From Glossina fuscipes (taxonomy: Eukaryota > Arthropoda > Insecta > Diptera > Glossinidae): a stretch of DNA of 64,000 nt. Below the pieces are notes generated by a model, which worked only from the letters and a program-made list of their open reading frames with translations, was not told the origin of the DNA and did no database searches. How positions within the stretch are numbered: the first letter of the stretch is position 1; the number at the start of each line of letters is the position of its first letter. Shown here in pieces: positions 46,995 to 57,829 of this stretch. The stretch lies in assembly GCF_014805625.2 (NCBI RefSeq), contig NW_023998507.1:1-64000 (forward strand), read 5' to 3'. Made by a program: the position numbers and the translations under genes.

Positions 46995-48740
46995 AGCGGG
47001 TTATGTATAACTTTCTCTTGTAATAATGATAATCTATGCGCGTTTAACATTCCGTCTTTCGAATTAAATTTTCATCGTTTGAGCGTTAATGAGAGTGTCG
47101 TAATGCATTTAAATATTTGATCACTGCTTCTTAAATATTTGTACATATATTATCATTGCTGTCTACAAACCTTCGTATCTTTTCACATTCTGTTCCACAT
47201 AAAAGTTCTGCACGTAATATTTTTTGTCTTCTGTTTTCTTCATATACTTGAATTCCATCCTCACTACATGATAACTGCTTTTGGCAATTGACAAATGATT
47301 TGCTGATGTATTCTATTCAGTAAACGAGCTTTTCATGGCATTTTACATTAGGATGTGCAAGCAAACGAGTTTTGTTATGAGGCAGAAGCAAAATTGCGTT
47401 CATTCTGAAGTGCTGTTGCAAACTTCATTGTTCATAAAATTTTTGGAGTACATCTTCTGCAACGAGTCTTTATTCATTTTGCTATCAGCACATATCTGCA
47501 CCTAGTTGCTTTTTAGTTGTGTGCAGTCTAGCTTTTGTAAAAGGATAAGTCTCACAAATTATTATGTAAGGAATAGAATCGTGTAGTATAAGTCAAATTC
47601 TAAACAAATTTCCTTACGTTTAATTCAAGATACGTTTCAATACCATTCCGGAAATCCTTATCTAACATCTAGATATTCATCATGTTTCAGCTTCGCGCTT
47701 ATATAACGCTAATTTACTTAACATTGCGTTAAGGTTTTTCTATTCAAGTGAAAAGCAAAGTATTTACTTTTCACTTACTTTACTTTAGTTTTTTTTTTTC
47801 ATCCTAACTTACTAGTAACAGTATAATTAAAATTTTGTTTTAGATTAATTTTTGTTCACTTGTAGTCAGCTTTAGTTTATGTTAAAATAAATGTTTGCTG
47901 ACATTTGATTCGAACTTCATTTAAGCTGCTTATGGATGCGGCCCAAGTTTATTCTTTTTTTCTCGATATCTAGTTGAGTTTTTAAAATTCAGCTAAAGTC
48001 AGCCAAAATCTGGATGGGTCGCAGTCAATCTATAACAAATTTTAAAGAAGCAAAACTAATTCTGGCATTTCTGGGCTTAGCGCCACTACGACTTTTATTT
48101 AGAAGTAAATATTTTCGCTATAAACTTTCCTCAAGAAGCCATTTTGGCGCGCTTCACACTTCTTCATTAGTAACGAGTAGGACAAGAGTAAATCTTAACA
48201 CTTCAGGTAGCGTTATTCCACGATGGAATTTGTTTTGGAAAAAATCATTTCATAAAAATTAAGGCGATAAAGTGATCTTTAAAACCTTGAAGCCTAATAC
48301 GATAAGACATAAAAGTATTTTCTCTCAGTGTGATTGAAGTCGTCGTGCTGGATGGATGTTGTGGAACTGGGACGTTAGACTGGTGGATGAACGGCCTAGT
48401 TAAGGACAGGATAAGGTTAATTTTATTCTCTCAGAAGCTCTGCTAATATGGTGAATGGGGCCGCATAGATCAGCAGGACTTATGCATTTAAGAAACATAT
48501 CTTAGATCTCTTTTAGTCAAACGGAGCGACTTTCGAATTTAGTAAAGTTTATCGATCTAGACAACTTTATGAACGAATTACACGTGTTTGATAGAATGAA
48601 GTCGGAGGCTAAGTGATACGCTATTTAAAGCAAATTTTGAATGCCTGAATCACCCCGGTACGCAGCAAGAAGATGAAGAAAATGCCCACAACGAAGAAAT
48701 TTTCAATCTTTACAATAGGCACCGCTATAACATTGGATAT
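46995..48740. other. no clear gene; one unassigned 82-codon frame
   Basis: The plus-strand frame 48014-48262 reads MGRSQSITNFKEAKLILAFL and, near its end, HTSSLVTSRTRVNLNTSGSV followed by IPRWNLFWKKSF. The last part faintly recalls the C-terminus of LINE ORF2 ('...R.R...V..R..fg..s...R....WN.L'), but I cannot support this. The rest is AT-rich spacer. Confidence 0.25.
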
Positions 48741-48744
48741 ATAG

Positions 48745-49395
48745 GTATTATAGTGTTACAAGGTATAATTAGATTCGATTGTAATATTAAATTCTTCTAG
48801 ATGATTCTCTCTTAATTAAATTAATTAATGATACTATCCATTCGTTCACATTACTTGGTGAGATAAGCTTTAATGTCACTAACTGCTTCTCTAGGCGCTT
48901 TATTTTTATTAACCTAAATCAATGTAAGTGTAATTATTAGCTGCTTAAACCTATCAGAGTTGTTTGCAGAAACATAAATGATGTCTTTCACTTAATCTCA
49001 ATATCGAACTCTTTCGAGTCCAGCAAAACAACTATGCCTAATACGTACGAGTTGCCTATGTCGTATTTGAAAGAACTTGCAATCTTATTCTATCTATTAT
49101 TCGAAGGTTAACTGGGTTTCACTTGCAACTTCGATCTGTGCCGGTTGTAGGTGTTCCTCTGTGCTAGCTGTGGGCATGCCCTTTTTCTTTTTTTTTTTCT
49201 TTCTTATTTGTTTACATATGAATTATTATTTATTTGTTTGAGTATTAATTTTTTTTCTTTTCCTTACGTCTCCTTATACACTTTATACTAGTTGTTAATA
49301 CTAAGTGGTATAGGATTTACTTCTAAAGGTCAATTGAATTCGACTACCAATTTATTTTAGTTGAGTTTCATGTATAAGTAAATAAATAAATAAAA
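48745..49395 (+). mobile_element. possible 3' end of a LINE copy
   Basis: The broken reading 'SFTSLGISFNVTNCFSRRFI' followed by decayed sequence resembles the region after the LINE palm, and the stretch from 49150 is T-rich like a 3' untranslated region. It ends at 49377-49395 in 'agtaaataaataaataaaa', the kind of short A-rich tail that closes many fly LINEs. No catalytic block is present, so the assignment rests on the tail and weak similarity. Confidence 0.35.
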
Positions 49396-49529
49396 TGTGT
49401 GTGGATATTATTATAATATAAAACATAACAATCTTTTCAAAATACGCAAGTATTGAAAACGGTCGTATTCAATACATATTCAAAACTGTTCTTAGTCCAG
49501 AACAATTCATATTTTATCAAAATCTCCAG

Positions 49530-49690
49530 AAAGTTGGCACCTGTACGCTGGTCACATGATATAATAGGCAGACATGAGATAGGCGGGCGAACAAATGTGC
49601 TTAAATCGATTCAGAAAATGAATTTTAATTGATCCGTTTACGAAATTCTGGATCTACCCTAAGTAATCCTACAAAAATTAAAATTATGAG
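49530..49690 (+). repeat. dispersed INE-1/DINE-1-like repeat, short copy
   Basis: 'aggcgggcgaacaaatgtgc' then 'ttaaatcgattcagaaaatg', 'tgatccgtttacgaaattct' and 'ggatctaccctaagtaatcc' follow the 3' half of the family. Confidence 0.42.
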
Positions 49691-49694
49691 CGGT

Positions 49695-51525
49695 GATAAC
49701 AATAAAAAAAATAGAATACAAATATTTTAGATATTTTCCAGATTTTAAAATTTAACGATGAATCAAATCTTAGCAAACGGTTCAATAAGTCTGCCATGTG
49801 CTAACAAGTTTTGCCATTAAATTGAGAAATTAAACATTTTTTTCTTTTTGTTTTTATCACACATGGTAGACGCCCTTCAAGTTCAGTCACATATCTCTCA
49901 AAGCGCAATGCACTTACGTTGCCCTTGGCATCAACCTCTTCATCCCTGCTTTTTCGATAGTTACACATATGAGACGGCTATAGTCTCTGGCTATTTTTCG
50001 ATTTGTGAGTTGAATAAAAACCAGTTGTCCTGATGTTCTACATTTTGTGTTGACGCACTTAACTGTGAATTCGTGGTATGTGTGGCAATCATTTGATGCA
50101 AACCAATTGACATCTGCACGAATCGCTGTGGTGAGTCTTGCAACAAGACTTCAGATATTTAGAATGACTTCTATATGTGCCATATCTCTCCTGAGTTTGC
50201 AAAACCAAATTAATTTTTTTTTTTGTTTATTGGTGGTGCATGAGCTGTAATAAGAGAACAAAAACCTATTTCTTGATTACATGTGCAATAGATATTTTCC
50301 AGTGAATGCTTGGATATTCCATTCAAGTAATAAATTTCAGGCTGATGTTATCTATGGAACCAACAAAACGTAAAAGAACAAAAGGTTTTTATATGTATAG
50401 CTCAAAAGCTCAGGAATAATGCTTGAATGGCCACATAAATAGTTTGTGGACTTATGAATTTAATGCAAAATTCCAAGTTTTATGATTAACGTCACTTTTA
50501 CAAATTCGCTGTAGACCTGCTGCTTTGCTTCCCGTATTAGAAAGCATTCAGCATTCAATTCGATGCGTTTCGTTTTTTTCTTACTTCACGTAGGCAAAAC
50601 AGCTGTTATAAATAACGCGAGCCGTGATATTTTGACCAAACTTGCTGTAAAACTGCGTAATTCATAGACTTATGTAAATTTATAAAATAAAGCCTTTAAA
50701 CATGTTATATTTCGCCTGAAAATTTTTTAAACATCTCATTTGATGGACGTCCATTTTTGCCCGAGACTAGGAATTTTTATTATTTTTTGCCATTCATTTT
50801 ATTTTGTGACAACTAAAACGGCCCATACTTTATTGCTTATAGTTATTGACAGTTTCGATAGTTTTAAAGATATCTCATTTAAAAAAGTTGAGAGCGAGGA
50901 AAATGTTATGAACGAAGTGAAACGAAAGGTAATAAGTTCATAAAGTTTTAGTACGTATTTGCTAGATACGTTTTGTCAATTATTTCCCCCATAACTGGCT
51001 GAAATAAATAGAAGTTTTAAACTAAAAGTAATTGTAATTTATGGAAAGCTTAACAATTCTAGGAAAGTGGATGCAATGTAACTTACTACATAGTCTTATT
51101 ATATCTTTTTCACAAACGCCTTGAGTACCGCACGCATGTTTTTTCCTCGGTTTATTGCCGTCGGCAATAGGGGCAGTCTGACTTACCACTACTTGAATAT
51201 ATTTATTAATATTTATTTTAAAGTCGTACATGCTCAAAATACTCAAGAGTTGAAAAGACAAATAAAAATAATTGAAAAGTTAATGAACACGCTGATAAAA
51301 CCTCACGGGCAGCAGATATTTAAAGGCGGAAAAGCAGACGGACGTTTTGAATTCCTCTTATGCCATCCGACCGATTATAGACTTTAGTTCCTTTTTTTTT
51401 TTAAATAGCGAAAATTAACGAACTAAATTTCACGTAGGAATATTTTTGTAATAATTTTTTTCTCAATCAAAAAGCAGTTATATAGATCAACCTTATTTCT
51501 ATTTGAAAAGTTCGAGTTATTTTAT
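49695..51525. other. no recognisable gene
   Basis: AT-rich. The overlapping frames at 51022-51261 (-) and 51121-51387 (+) have no recognisable motif. Confidence 0.35.
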
Positions 51526-51530
51526 GTAGA

Positions 51531-51545
51531 ATACAACATTAAATA
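51531..51545. repeat. left target-site duplication of SINE copy 2
   Basis: 'atacaacattaaata', identical to 51727-51741. Confidence 0.9.
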
Positions 51546-51726
51546 TTATTATTATTATTATTATTAATTTCGCCAGAGAAATAAATTCTAAGACTAAACT
51601 CTTAAAAGCACTAGCATCTAAGGCTATCGGCCTTTTTTTTATTAAAAACTCTACCGCACTTGAGATTCGAACCTACGACCACTGAGTTGCTAGTCGAGAC
51701 TCTTGCCTACTCGGCCACCCAGGCGG
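51546..51726 (-). mobile_element. tRNA-derived SINE, copy 2 (best preserved)
   Basis: Minus-strand element of about 180 bp with three parts. (1) A tRNA-like head (51645-51726) with an A box TGGCCGAGTAGG (complement of 51706-51717) and, 32 bp further, a B box GGTTCGAATCT (complement of 51663-51673); this is the internal RNA polymerase III promoter. (2) A body (about 51574-51640) unrelated to tRNA. (3) A tail of AAT/TAA units (complement of 51546-51567). A perfect 15-bp target-site duplication borders it. The head reads like a Leu/Ser-type tRNA at the A box, but the acceptor and anticodon stems do not pair properly, so this is not a working tRNA gene. It would be copied by LINE proteins acting in trans. 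It shares head, body and tail with 8565-8740. Confidence 0.88.
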
Positions 51727-51741
51727 ATACAACATTAAATA
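51727..51741. repeat. right target-site duplication of SINE copy 2
   Basis: 'atacaacattaaata', identical to 51531-51545. Confidence 0.9.
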
Positions 51742-51744
51742 ATT

Positions 51745-53785
51745 ATACAATTTGCTTGTAAAAGGATTTTTTTCTCTTTTTATATATATATCTTTTTCTT
51801 TTTAAATTATGTCAATTTTTGGATTTTTTTTTTTTATAAAAAAAAGTAATAATTAAATATATTTATAATGACGGCTTACCGAATTTGTTTCCTTGACGAT
51901 GCACTTTATCGGAAACCACTTTAAGCTTTACCGATAAAACAATTTAATAGAAGCTACAAACATTTAAAAAAAAATCATGTTTAATTTATCTTTACTTTTT
52001 TGAGAATCCGCTAGTAAGTTCGGTGTCAATTCTTCCCCTTCTCAGGCGTATTAGAGATAATTTTCCTGATTACTTCACCAAAAAATACGTAACAAATTTC
52101 ATTTCTTTAGCAACACGCATCAAATGCTTCTCTCTTTTTTTTTTTTTTTTTTTTTTTTAATAAAAATATGTTTTGCAAAATGTTTTACTTTTGCGGCATC
52201 AGGCTCGCGTTTTATAGCAACGATTTGTGTCCAACGATAAAATGTCAAAACTATTTCCAATAGCGTAAAATTGTTTAGAATGAACTAATTATTTATACCC
52301 ATTGATAGGCGTTTACACAAAATCCGTTTCTCTTTCTAAAAGTAAAGGAAAAGCACCGTGAGTGTACGCTTAACGCATAGCTACACAGATCTAAGAAAAT
52401 GAAAATAAGTCGCGCTTGAGGTATGTAATTTCTTTCACCTGGCGTTGTTTTGTAATCTTTTAAACAGTAGGTGCCTATTATTTTAGTGGCTATTTTGCAA
52501 GTTATGGTTTTATTTTATTAAATTTTTGTAAAAGTCATAAATCTCTTTTTTACGCACTTTGCAATGTATTTCGCCGGCAAAAGAGTCAGCAGTTTTTACA
52601 CAATTAAATAAAATTCTTTATCGTTCAGAATAAATAAAAGCAATCATGTCATGAACGAATGTTAACTAAAAGATAGGTTAAGAAAATTAACTCGCAGTTC
52701 ATGTAAAAATTGTAAAAAAGTCAATCAGGGAAAGCCCAAAACCATACATCATAATATCGTCGTATGAAAATCAAGGAGTATATTGCGCCGAGTAAAAGTG
52801 AGACTGAGTAATGGATTGTAGTATGTAACTTAAAGCATATGCATATATTAACTTTGTATATATTTCAATGCACGCAAACTTATAAGTTTGAATGTATTGC
52901 CGTAGAAAAAGTGTATAAAAACTTGAGAAATTTCCAATTATGAAATAGCAAATAGAAAATGATTGTTTCGGATTAATAGGTACCAACATACTGCATGCAA
53001 TGTATTGCATCACATATCATATAACACATACCGCTCATTCCACAAATTTTACCTCTGCTTTTTATAGAATCTAGCGGCGCCTAAGCCTATTTAGTTTTCT
53101 TTCCAAGGTTTAAATTGAGCAGCAATACATATATCTCCCGAAAATTGCAATGCATGTTTCTATACACTGTAAGCGTTCGAGAAATTTAACATACCTCTGT
53201 AATCGACATAATGACAATGAAAAACACTTTTGGAAAACCATCCGTCCACTTTCTTCACATTTGACTTCGATCAAAGTCGTGTGTTTTAGATTCATAATGA
53301 TAAAAAATTGTCATGAGCTTGCTTGTCTGTTTTTGCAATTGACTCAAGAATTATCGTAATTAAATCTTAATATTTAATTAAAACTTTATCTTTCTCATTC
53401 TGCGTATATATTATATGTTATTGTGCGTAATGTTCAGCTTCATTTGTGAACTATTATTCGTTTATAGATTCGTACTTATCACAATTTAAAACTATTCCAC
53501 AGTTTAGTTAATTGATTGCTTGCAAAATCTATAATCGAAAATTACCGGGTGATTATTGAAAATTTATCTCATTCATATTTACAAATAGATGAGTTAATGC
53601 TTTCCAAATTATGGCTGGTTAAATTTCTACGTGTTTTGATTTGTTGCTTTAGTTATATTGCTAAGCGTTAATATACAATTTATTTATCATGATGTCCAAG
53701 CTTTAGTTGCAACGTGGTACTTCGAAAACTAATATTGTACGAGTCAGCTCAGACGCGCCAGGCTCCACGTGACCAGAAATTTATA
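51745..53785. other. no recognisable gene
   Basis: AT-rich, with a 24-base T tract at 52135-52158. No protein block or repeat boundary was recognised. Confidence 0.35.
52135..52158. repeat. 24-base T tract
   Basis: Uninterrupted T run. It could be the A tail of an unrecognised minus-strand retroposed sequence, but no matching body was found. Confidence 0.85.
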
Positions 53786-53789
53786 TTAC

Positions 53790-54210
53790 GGACAGTGTTG
53801 TCCGACGCCTGTGTCGCAAACTGAAACAACTTCTTCGTTGTACTTAACCTCGATTTTATTCGCGTAATATAAAATGATTATTCCAGCACCTGCTATGTCC
53901 CTGCAGTACACGGTAACTGGTCTCGCTTAGGCCGGAAACATTTTTTCCCGTTCTCCTAATCATGTGCTCTACTGTCCTCGAAGCGTGGCCAGGGGGTAGA
54001 ATCCAATCACAAACATCACCACCGGAGCACAAAAAAACGATCCCCGTCGTCCTATGCTTAAAAGCAAGGCTAGGCGATCTCGACTAAAGGCTAAAGACCG
54101 TCGCTCTCTATGGCTGGTTTGCTGCGGTATTTATACTATGCCAGCCATTGTTGTGGGCTGGCGCATAATTTAGCATATACGTGACATAATATAGGGTGTA
54201 ACTAACATAT
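53790..54210 (-). mobile_element. LTR-like block (possible solo or orphan LTR)
   Basis: A GC-richer island in AT-rich DNA. On the minus strand it has a TATA sequence 'gtataaatacc' (complement of about 54130-54140) and about 260 bases later 'gcgaataaaatcg' with AATAAA (near 53860). The end near 53796 reads '...gtcggacaaca', giving a CA end. This order of promoter, body, AATAAA and CA end is that of an LTR. A 6-bp inverted repeat (cggaca / tgtccg at 53789-53804) straddles the end. No matching start, target duplication or primer site was found, so the family and exact limits are unknown. Confidence 0.35.
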
Positions 54211-54214
54211 TATT

Positions 54215-54955
54215 AAGCATAGATGTCTAATCATGCTTATCTATACTTATTATACAGCAATGATTGAATATTAATGATAGCTCTGTTAATCAAACCGTCT
54301 TTACAACTTGCTTTACTAAGCATCCATCCACTATTCCTATAGACATGGTTGCTCTCTTGTTGATTTGGCAAGCAGCTCTATAAAAGGTACCCTTTAATCC
54401 TTTATGCAAGTAAAAGGTCGTCTATATGTTACAACCAAGTGTTTGTTGTTTTAAACACAAATGATCTACATAGTTTAATCACGTAATCCTGTTTTATATA
54501 TATAAATGTGCGCATGCAATGTCATGTATGCTTAGCCTGGATGTATTAGTATACAGGTTTATACATTGTTGTATGTTATAGACTTAGTTAGCAGTGTAGC
54601 AGATAAAGCAAATGTAGGTGCAAGCATATATATATTTACGAGCATTAGTGAGCTAATTATATATAAGTAGATATATGTATAGTAACATTATATAAAATGA
54701 AATTAAATAACGTAACTATTTAAACCATATAATTCCATTGTGGTTGGGGCCATTGTGGTTGGCAAAATGAAGAATGCCCGACATTGCGCTTGAAAAGAGA
54801 GTGAAACAATATTGACAGCTACTTAAACTTATAATACTTGTATGAAATGGTGATAAAAGACGAGAAATTGCAACATCTACCGTAATATTTTGATAATAGA
54901 TTTAGTATAATTATAAAAAGGTAAGCCCTATGCTGAGGAGTACTACGACATCTGT
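54215..54955. other. no recognisable gene
   Basis: Very AT-rich sequence with tatata-type simple repeats. It might include upstream (U3) sequence of the LTR-like block. Confidence 0.3.
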
Positions 54956-54959
54956 GTGT

Positions 54960-55330
54960 TTACCCGCTAAATATCTGCTTGCCTGAAAAATGGTGAAAAT
55001 GGTAGCAAAATTTGGGGGAAATTTATATGGTGCATGTGATGTACCTTATCAGTAACAAGCAAAAATGACGGAGCAAAGCTGTTCACAGTCTTTGTTTGGA
55101 TATGTGTGTTTGCATTAATCGATTTGGGACATTTTGAAATTTATTTTCACATTTGTAGGCGAGATCTTTATTTCTGCGAAGGGGGAATGTTTATCACAGA
55201 TACTACACAGTTGGGCAGGCGAATACAGAGAGGACAAACAAACAGACACGCTTAAGGGCACTCCAAATTTAAAGTTGGTTAAGAGTTTATATACTCTACG
55301 GAGTTTTTAAAGCTTATATAGGCGTATCCC
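54960..55330 (+). repeat. dispersed INE-1/DINE-1-like repeat, first of two adjacent copies
   Basis: 'cagtaacaagcaaaaatgac', 'gctgttcacagtctttgttt', 'cgatttgggacattttgaaa', then 'acagacacgcttaagggcac', 'ggttaagagtttatatactc', 'acggagtttttaaagctta' follow the family order. A second copy follows immediately. Confidence 0.45.
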
Positions 55331-55765
55331 ATTTATTCCATTTGCGTGCGGCTACTAGAGCATCGCCCATAGAATATATGTTCAAATTTTGTGTAGACTT
55401 ATCTGCTGTAGTTTATGAGTGATAGGCAAAAAAACCAATTTTTCATTCATTTGGAAAACAAAGGTATTCTCACCTGACGTGATTCTGTGGGCGTGTTCTT
55501 CGGTCGATTTGGCCCATTTTCAAAACCTACCTCTGTGCAAGAATTTTTCTGCTAAATTTGAAGTTGGTAGCTTCATTTTTGCGGCCAGGAGAATGTTTAC
55601 AACAAACTCTACACAGGCGGTGCGTAAATCGATTTAGAATTTAATGCTGATCAAGAAAATATATACTTTCTGGGGTCGTAATGCTTCCGCCTAGACGTTG
55701 CAAACGTTTTCAGAAAATGAATATACCCTTGCACCCTCGGTTATGGTTATAAAAAGAGGGGAAAT
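55330..55765 (+). repeat. dispersed INE-1/DINE-1-like repeat, second of two adjacent copies
   Basis: Landmarks: 'acttatctgctgtagtttat', 'ttctgtgggcgtgttcttcg', 'atttggcccattttcaaaac', 'tttttgcggccaggagaatg', 'taaatcgatttagaatttaa', 'tgctgatcaagaaaatatat', 'gcttccgcctagacgttgca', 'cagaaaatgaatataccctt', 'gcaccctcggttatggttat'. One of the clearest copies. Confidence 0.58.
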
Positions 55766-55769
55766 GCTT

Positions 55770-56279
55770 AAAACAAGAAACGAAGTGTAAGCGAAAACAT
55801 CGCTAAGTGAAAAAGTGCTGCAAAACAGCTCAAACATAACTCAATGCAAAACATTGGCTTGGGTGCTATAACCATGTAAGCAAAAATACTGCTGCATTGA
55901 AAACAATTGAGAAATTGGAAGAAGAGCAGTTCTTCATGTACCCTTTAGTAGTAAGCACTGCAAACAACACCTAACGTCCCATGTCGCAGCCTACAATTCA
56001 CTTATTATCCGCGCGAAACCAGTTGATTTATTTTCGATGTGATACGGGTTTCCGAACGATTTATATTATAATATATTATAAAATGATCGAATCTAATCGG
56101 GTTGTGATTTTTCATTGAAAATCGTGTCATATTTTATTTGTCTGTCCGATTGTATTCGCTTCTATTCGCTATTCCACACTTCGCAAATTGTATGCGTGTG
56201 GTCTTCATGATCGCAGCGTTCTAGACAGTTGACTTACGCGCAATTTAGTGGCCCACACCGCTATCTTCTCCTTTTTTTG

Positions 56280-56311
<32 letters not shown>

Positions 56312-57235
56312 CAGAAAAATAAATTGATATATGCAGTATAATAATATATATGTGTATAAGAAAATATGATAGAATGTGTATATATATGTATGAGATAGTG
56401 TAAGCTAATGCAAACACCTACGAGTGCGAGGGTAATACTAAGAACATAGGACTGTGATTAAAATAATTTCTCTGCTCCTTGTTTTACCTTAACACATTTT
56501 CACACTATTGATATAACCTTCACGTGTTACTAGCCATAGGAGAACTTTTAAAAAGCTACTAAAAGAAAGAATGACTTTCCATAAATCTCTAAAACCGAAC
56601 AATACCTTTATCTTTAAATTACTTTTAATTTAGTTTTTGTGCCAAGCCAAATGCAATAAATTTTGTTTGCTTTTAATGAAAGTTTAAAATTTATTTTAAT
56701 TATATCCTATTGCAAATCAAAACACAGAAAACGTTAATCAAAAATTTTGTTTCCTTAGGAAAGAAATAAGAAAACACTGATACTCATTTTAAGAAATAAG
56801 ACGAGCATATAACTTTCACAAAATGAGTAAAGATTAAATAAAAAGCCAAAGATGAAATTCGATAATTTCAGTGGTTGGACTTTATCCCATTTTTGTCTTT
56901 GTGAGGGTGAATGAATTTAAAAAAAAAATTAATGGTAACCCCGTTAATACATATATATATGCATTTGGATTGTAAGAAAGTTGGGATGTTTGATATAATA
57001 AATGATGAATAAAAAGTTGTAATCCGCAAATGGTTTTTAAAGAATTGTTTTGAAATGATTGGATTAGCAACTCTACATTGGTGACTCGACGAATAATTTT
57101 AATTATTGTTGACGACGGATCCGAAATGGATATAGGTGATTACATTTAATATAACATAATGATATTGCCTAAGTCAAGCTATTAAATAAGTCCAAAAATT
57201 GTCACAGCTCCTTGCTGTGTGTACAATTTTACCAG
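55770..57235. other. no recognisable gene
   Basis: AT-rich, with an A run and (AT)n at 56280-56309. The minus-strand frame at 56205-56417 is an artefact of that simple repeat. Confidence 0.35.
56280..56309. repeat. A tract plus (AT)8 microsatellite
   Basis: 14 A followed by alternating AT to 56309. Confidence 0.85.
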
Positions 57236-57244
57236 TCCTGTCTA

Positions 57245-57465
57245 ATTTTGAATATTATGCGGGAGAGATATAGTATACTTCATATCACCTGCCATGTGCG
57301 ATTTTTCTATTTTAATACACTCTAGTAGCTCACATTCAAAGTTTATCCTTCTCAGGACTTTGCCATTGGAAATGTGACCCGCCCACGACATCTTCAGAAT
57401 TTTACGGTAACACCACACCTCAAAGACTTCCAGTGAATAGCTACAACTGTCTTCCGCAAAAATCT
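57245..57465 (-). pseudogene. C-terminal relic of a LINE 'endonuclease-reverse transcriptase'
   Basis: In one minus-strand frame the text reads SLEVFEVWCYRKILKMSWAG followed by HISNGKVLRRI, the conserved segment found after the reverse transcriptase in many insect LINEs ('..aFEmWcyRRmLrisW.d.vtNeeVLrri'). A short run after it still fits the expected 'l...k..hmg.i.r....y.l' pattern in degraded form. No other block of this element is present. It would belong to a LINE group distinct from the Jockey-like copies, perhaps RTE-like, but the clade is a guess. Confidence 0.62.
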
Positions 57466-57829
57466 CAGGTGGTTTACTGTAACCTTTGTTCTTCCAGCGG
57501 TGATGATTTAGTGTGAGGAAAGTGTCCAGTAGGTGCTTAGAAACATATGAACGATTTTGGTTTGGGCATATATGCTTTAAATGTAATTAACTAGTCAAAG
57601 TCTCAATTCGTGATTTATAAACAGGGCATTTATAACGTACCTGCGTGAGTAGTTTATTTTGGCTTGAACATGTACATGTGCGAACGAATTTAATTGCTTA
57701 CAATTATGAATATGGCCCCGTAACTTGGTAACAATTCAGAAAACGAAATATGTATTCATAACAACGTATAGAGTAACGGGTTGTAGAACAAAATGCATAC
57801 AACTAATTTTTAATCCACGGTGGGGTCGC

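Noticed and set aside
48014..48262. C-terminal part of a LINE ORF2
   Set aside because: Only a faint resemblance in 'RTRVNL..SGSVIPRWNL'; too weak to annotate as an element.
51541..51570. CRISPR or satellite array from the ATT repeats
   Set aside because: It is a simple trinucleotide run forming the SINE tail, without spacers or long units.
51645..51726. A functional tRNA gene
   Set aside because: A and B boxes are present, but the acceptor and anticodon stems do not pair, and it is joined to a SINE body and tail with a target duplication.
52135..52158. Poly(A) tail of a processed pseudogene on the minus strand
   Set aside because: No coding or transcript-like sequence precedes it on the minus strand and no target duplication was found.
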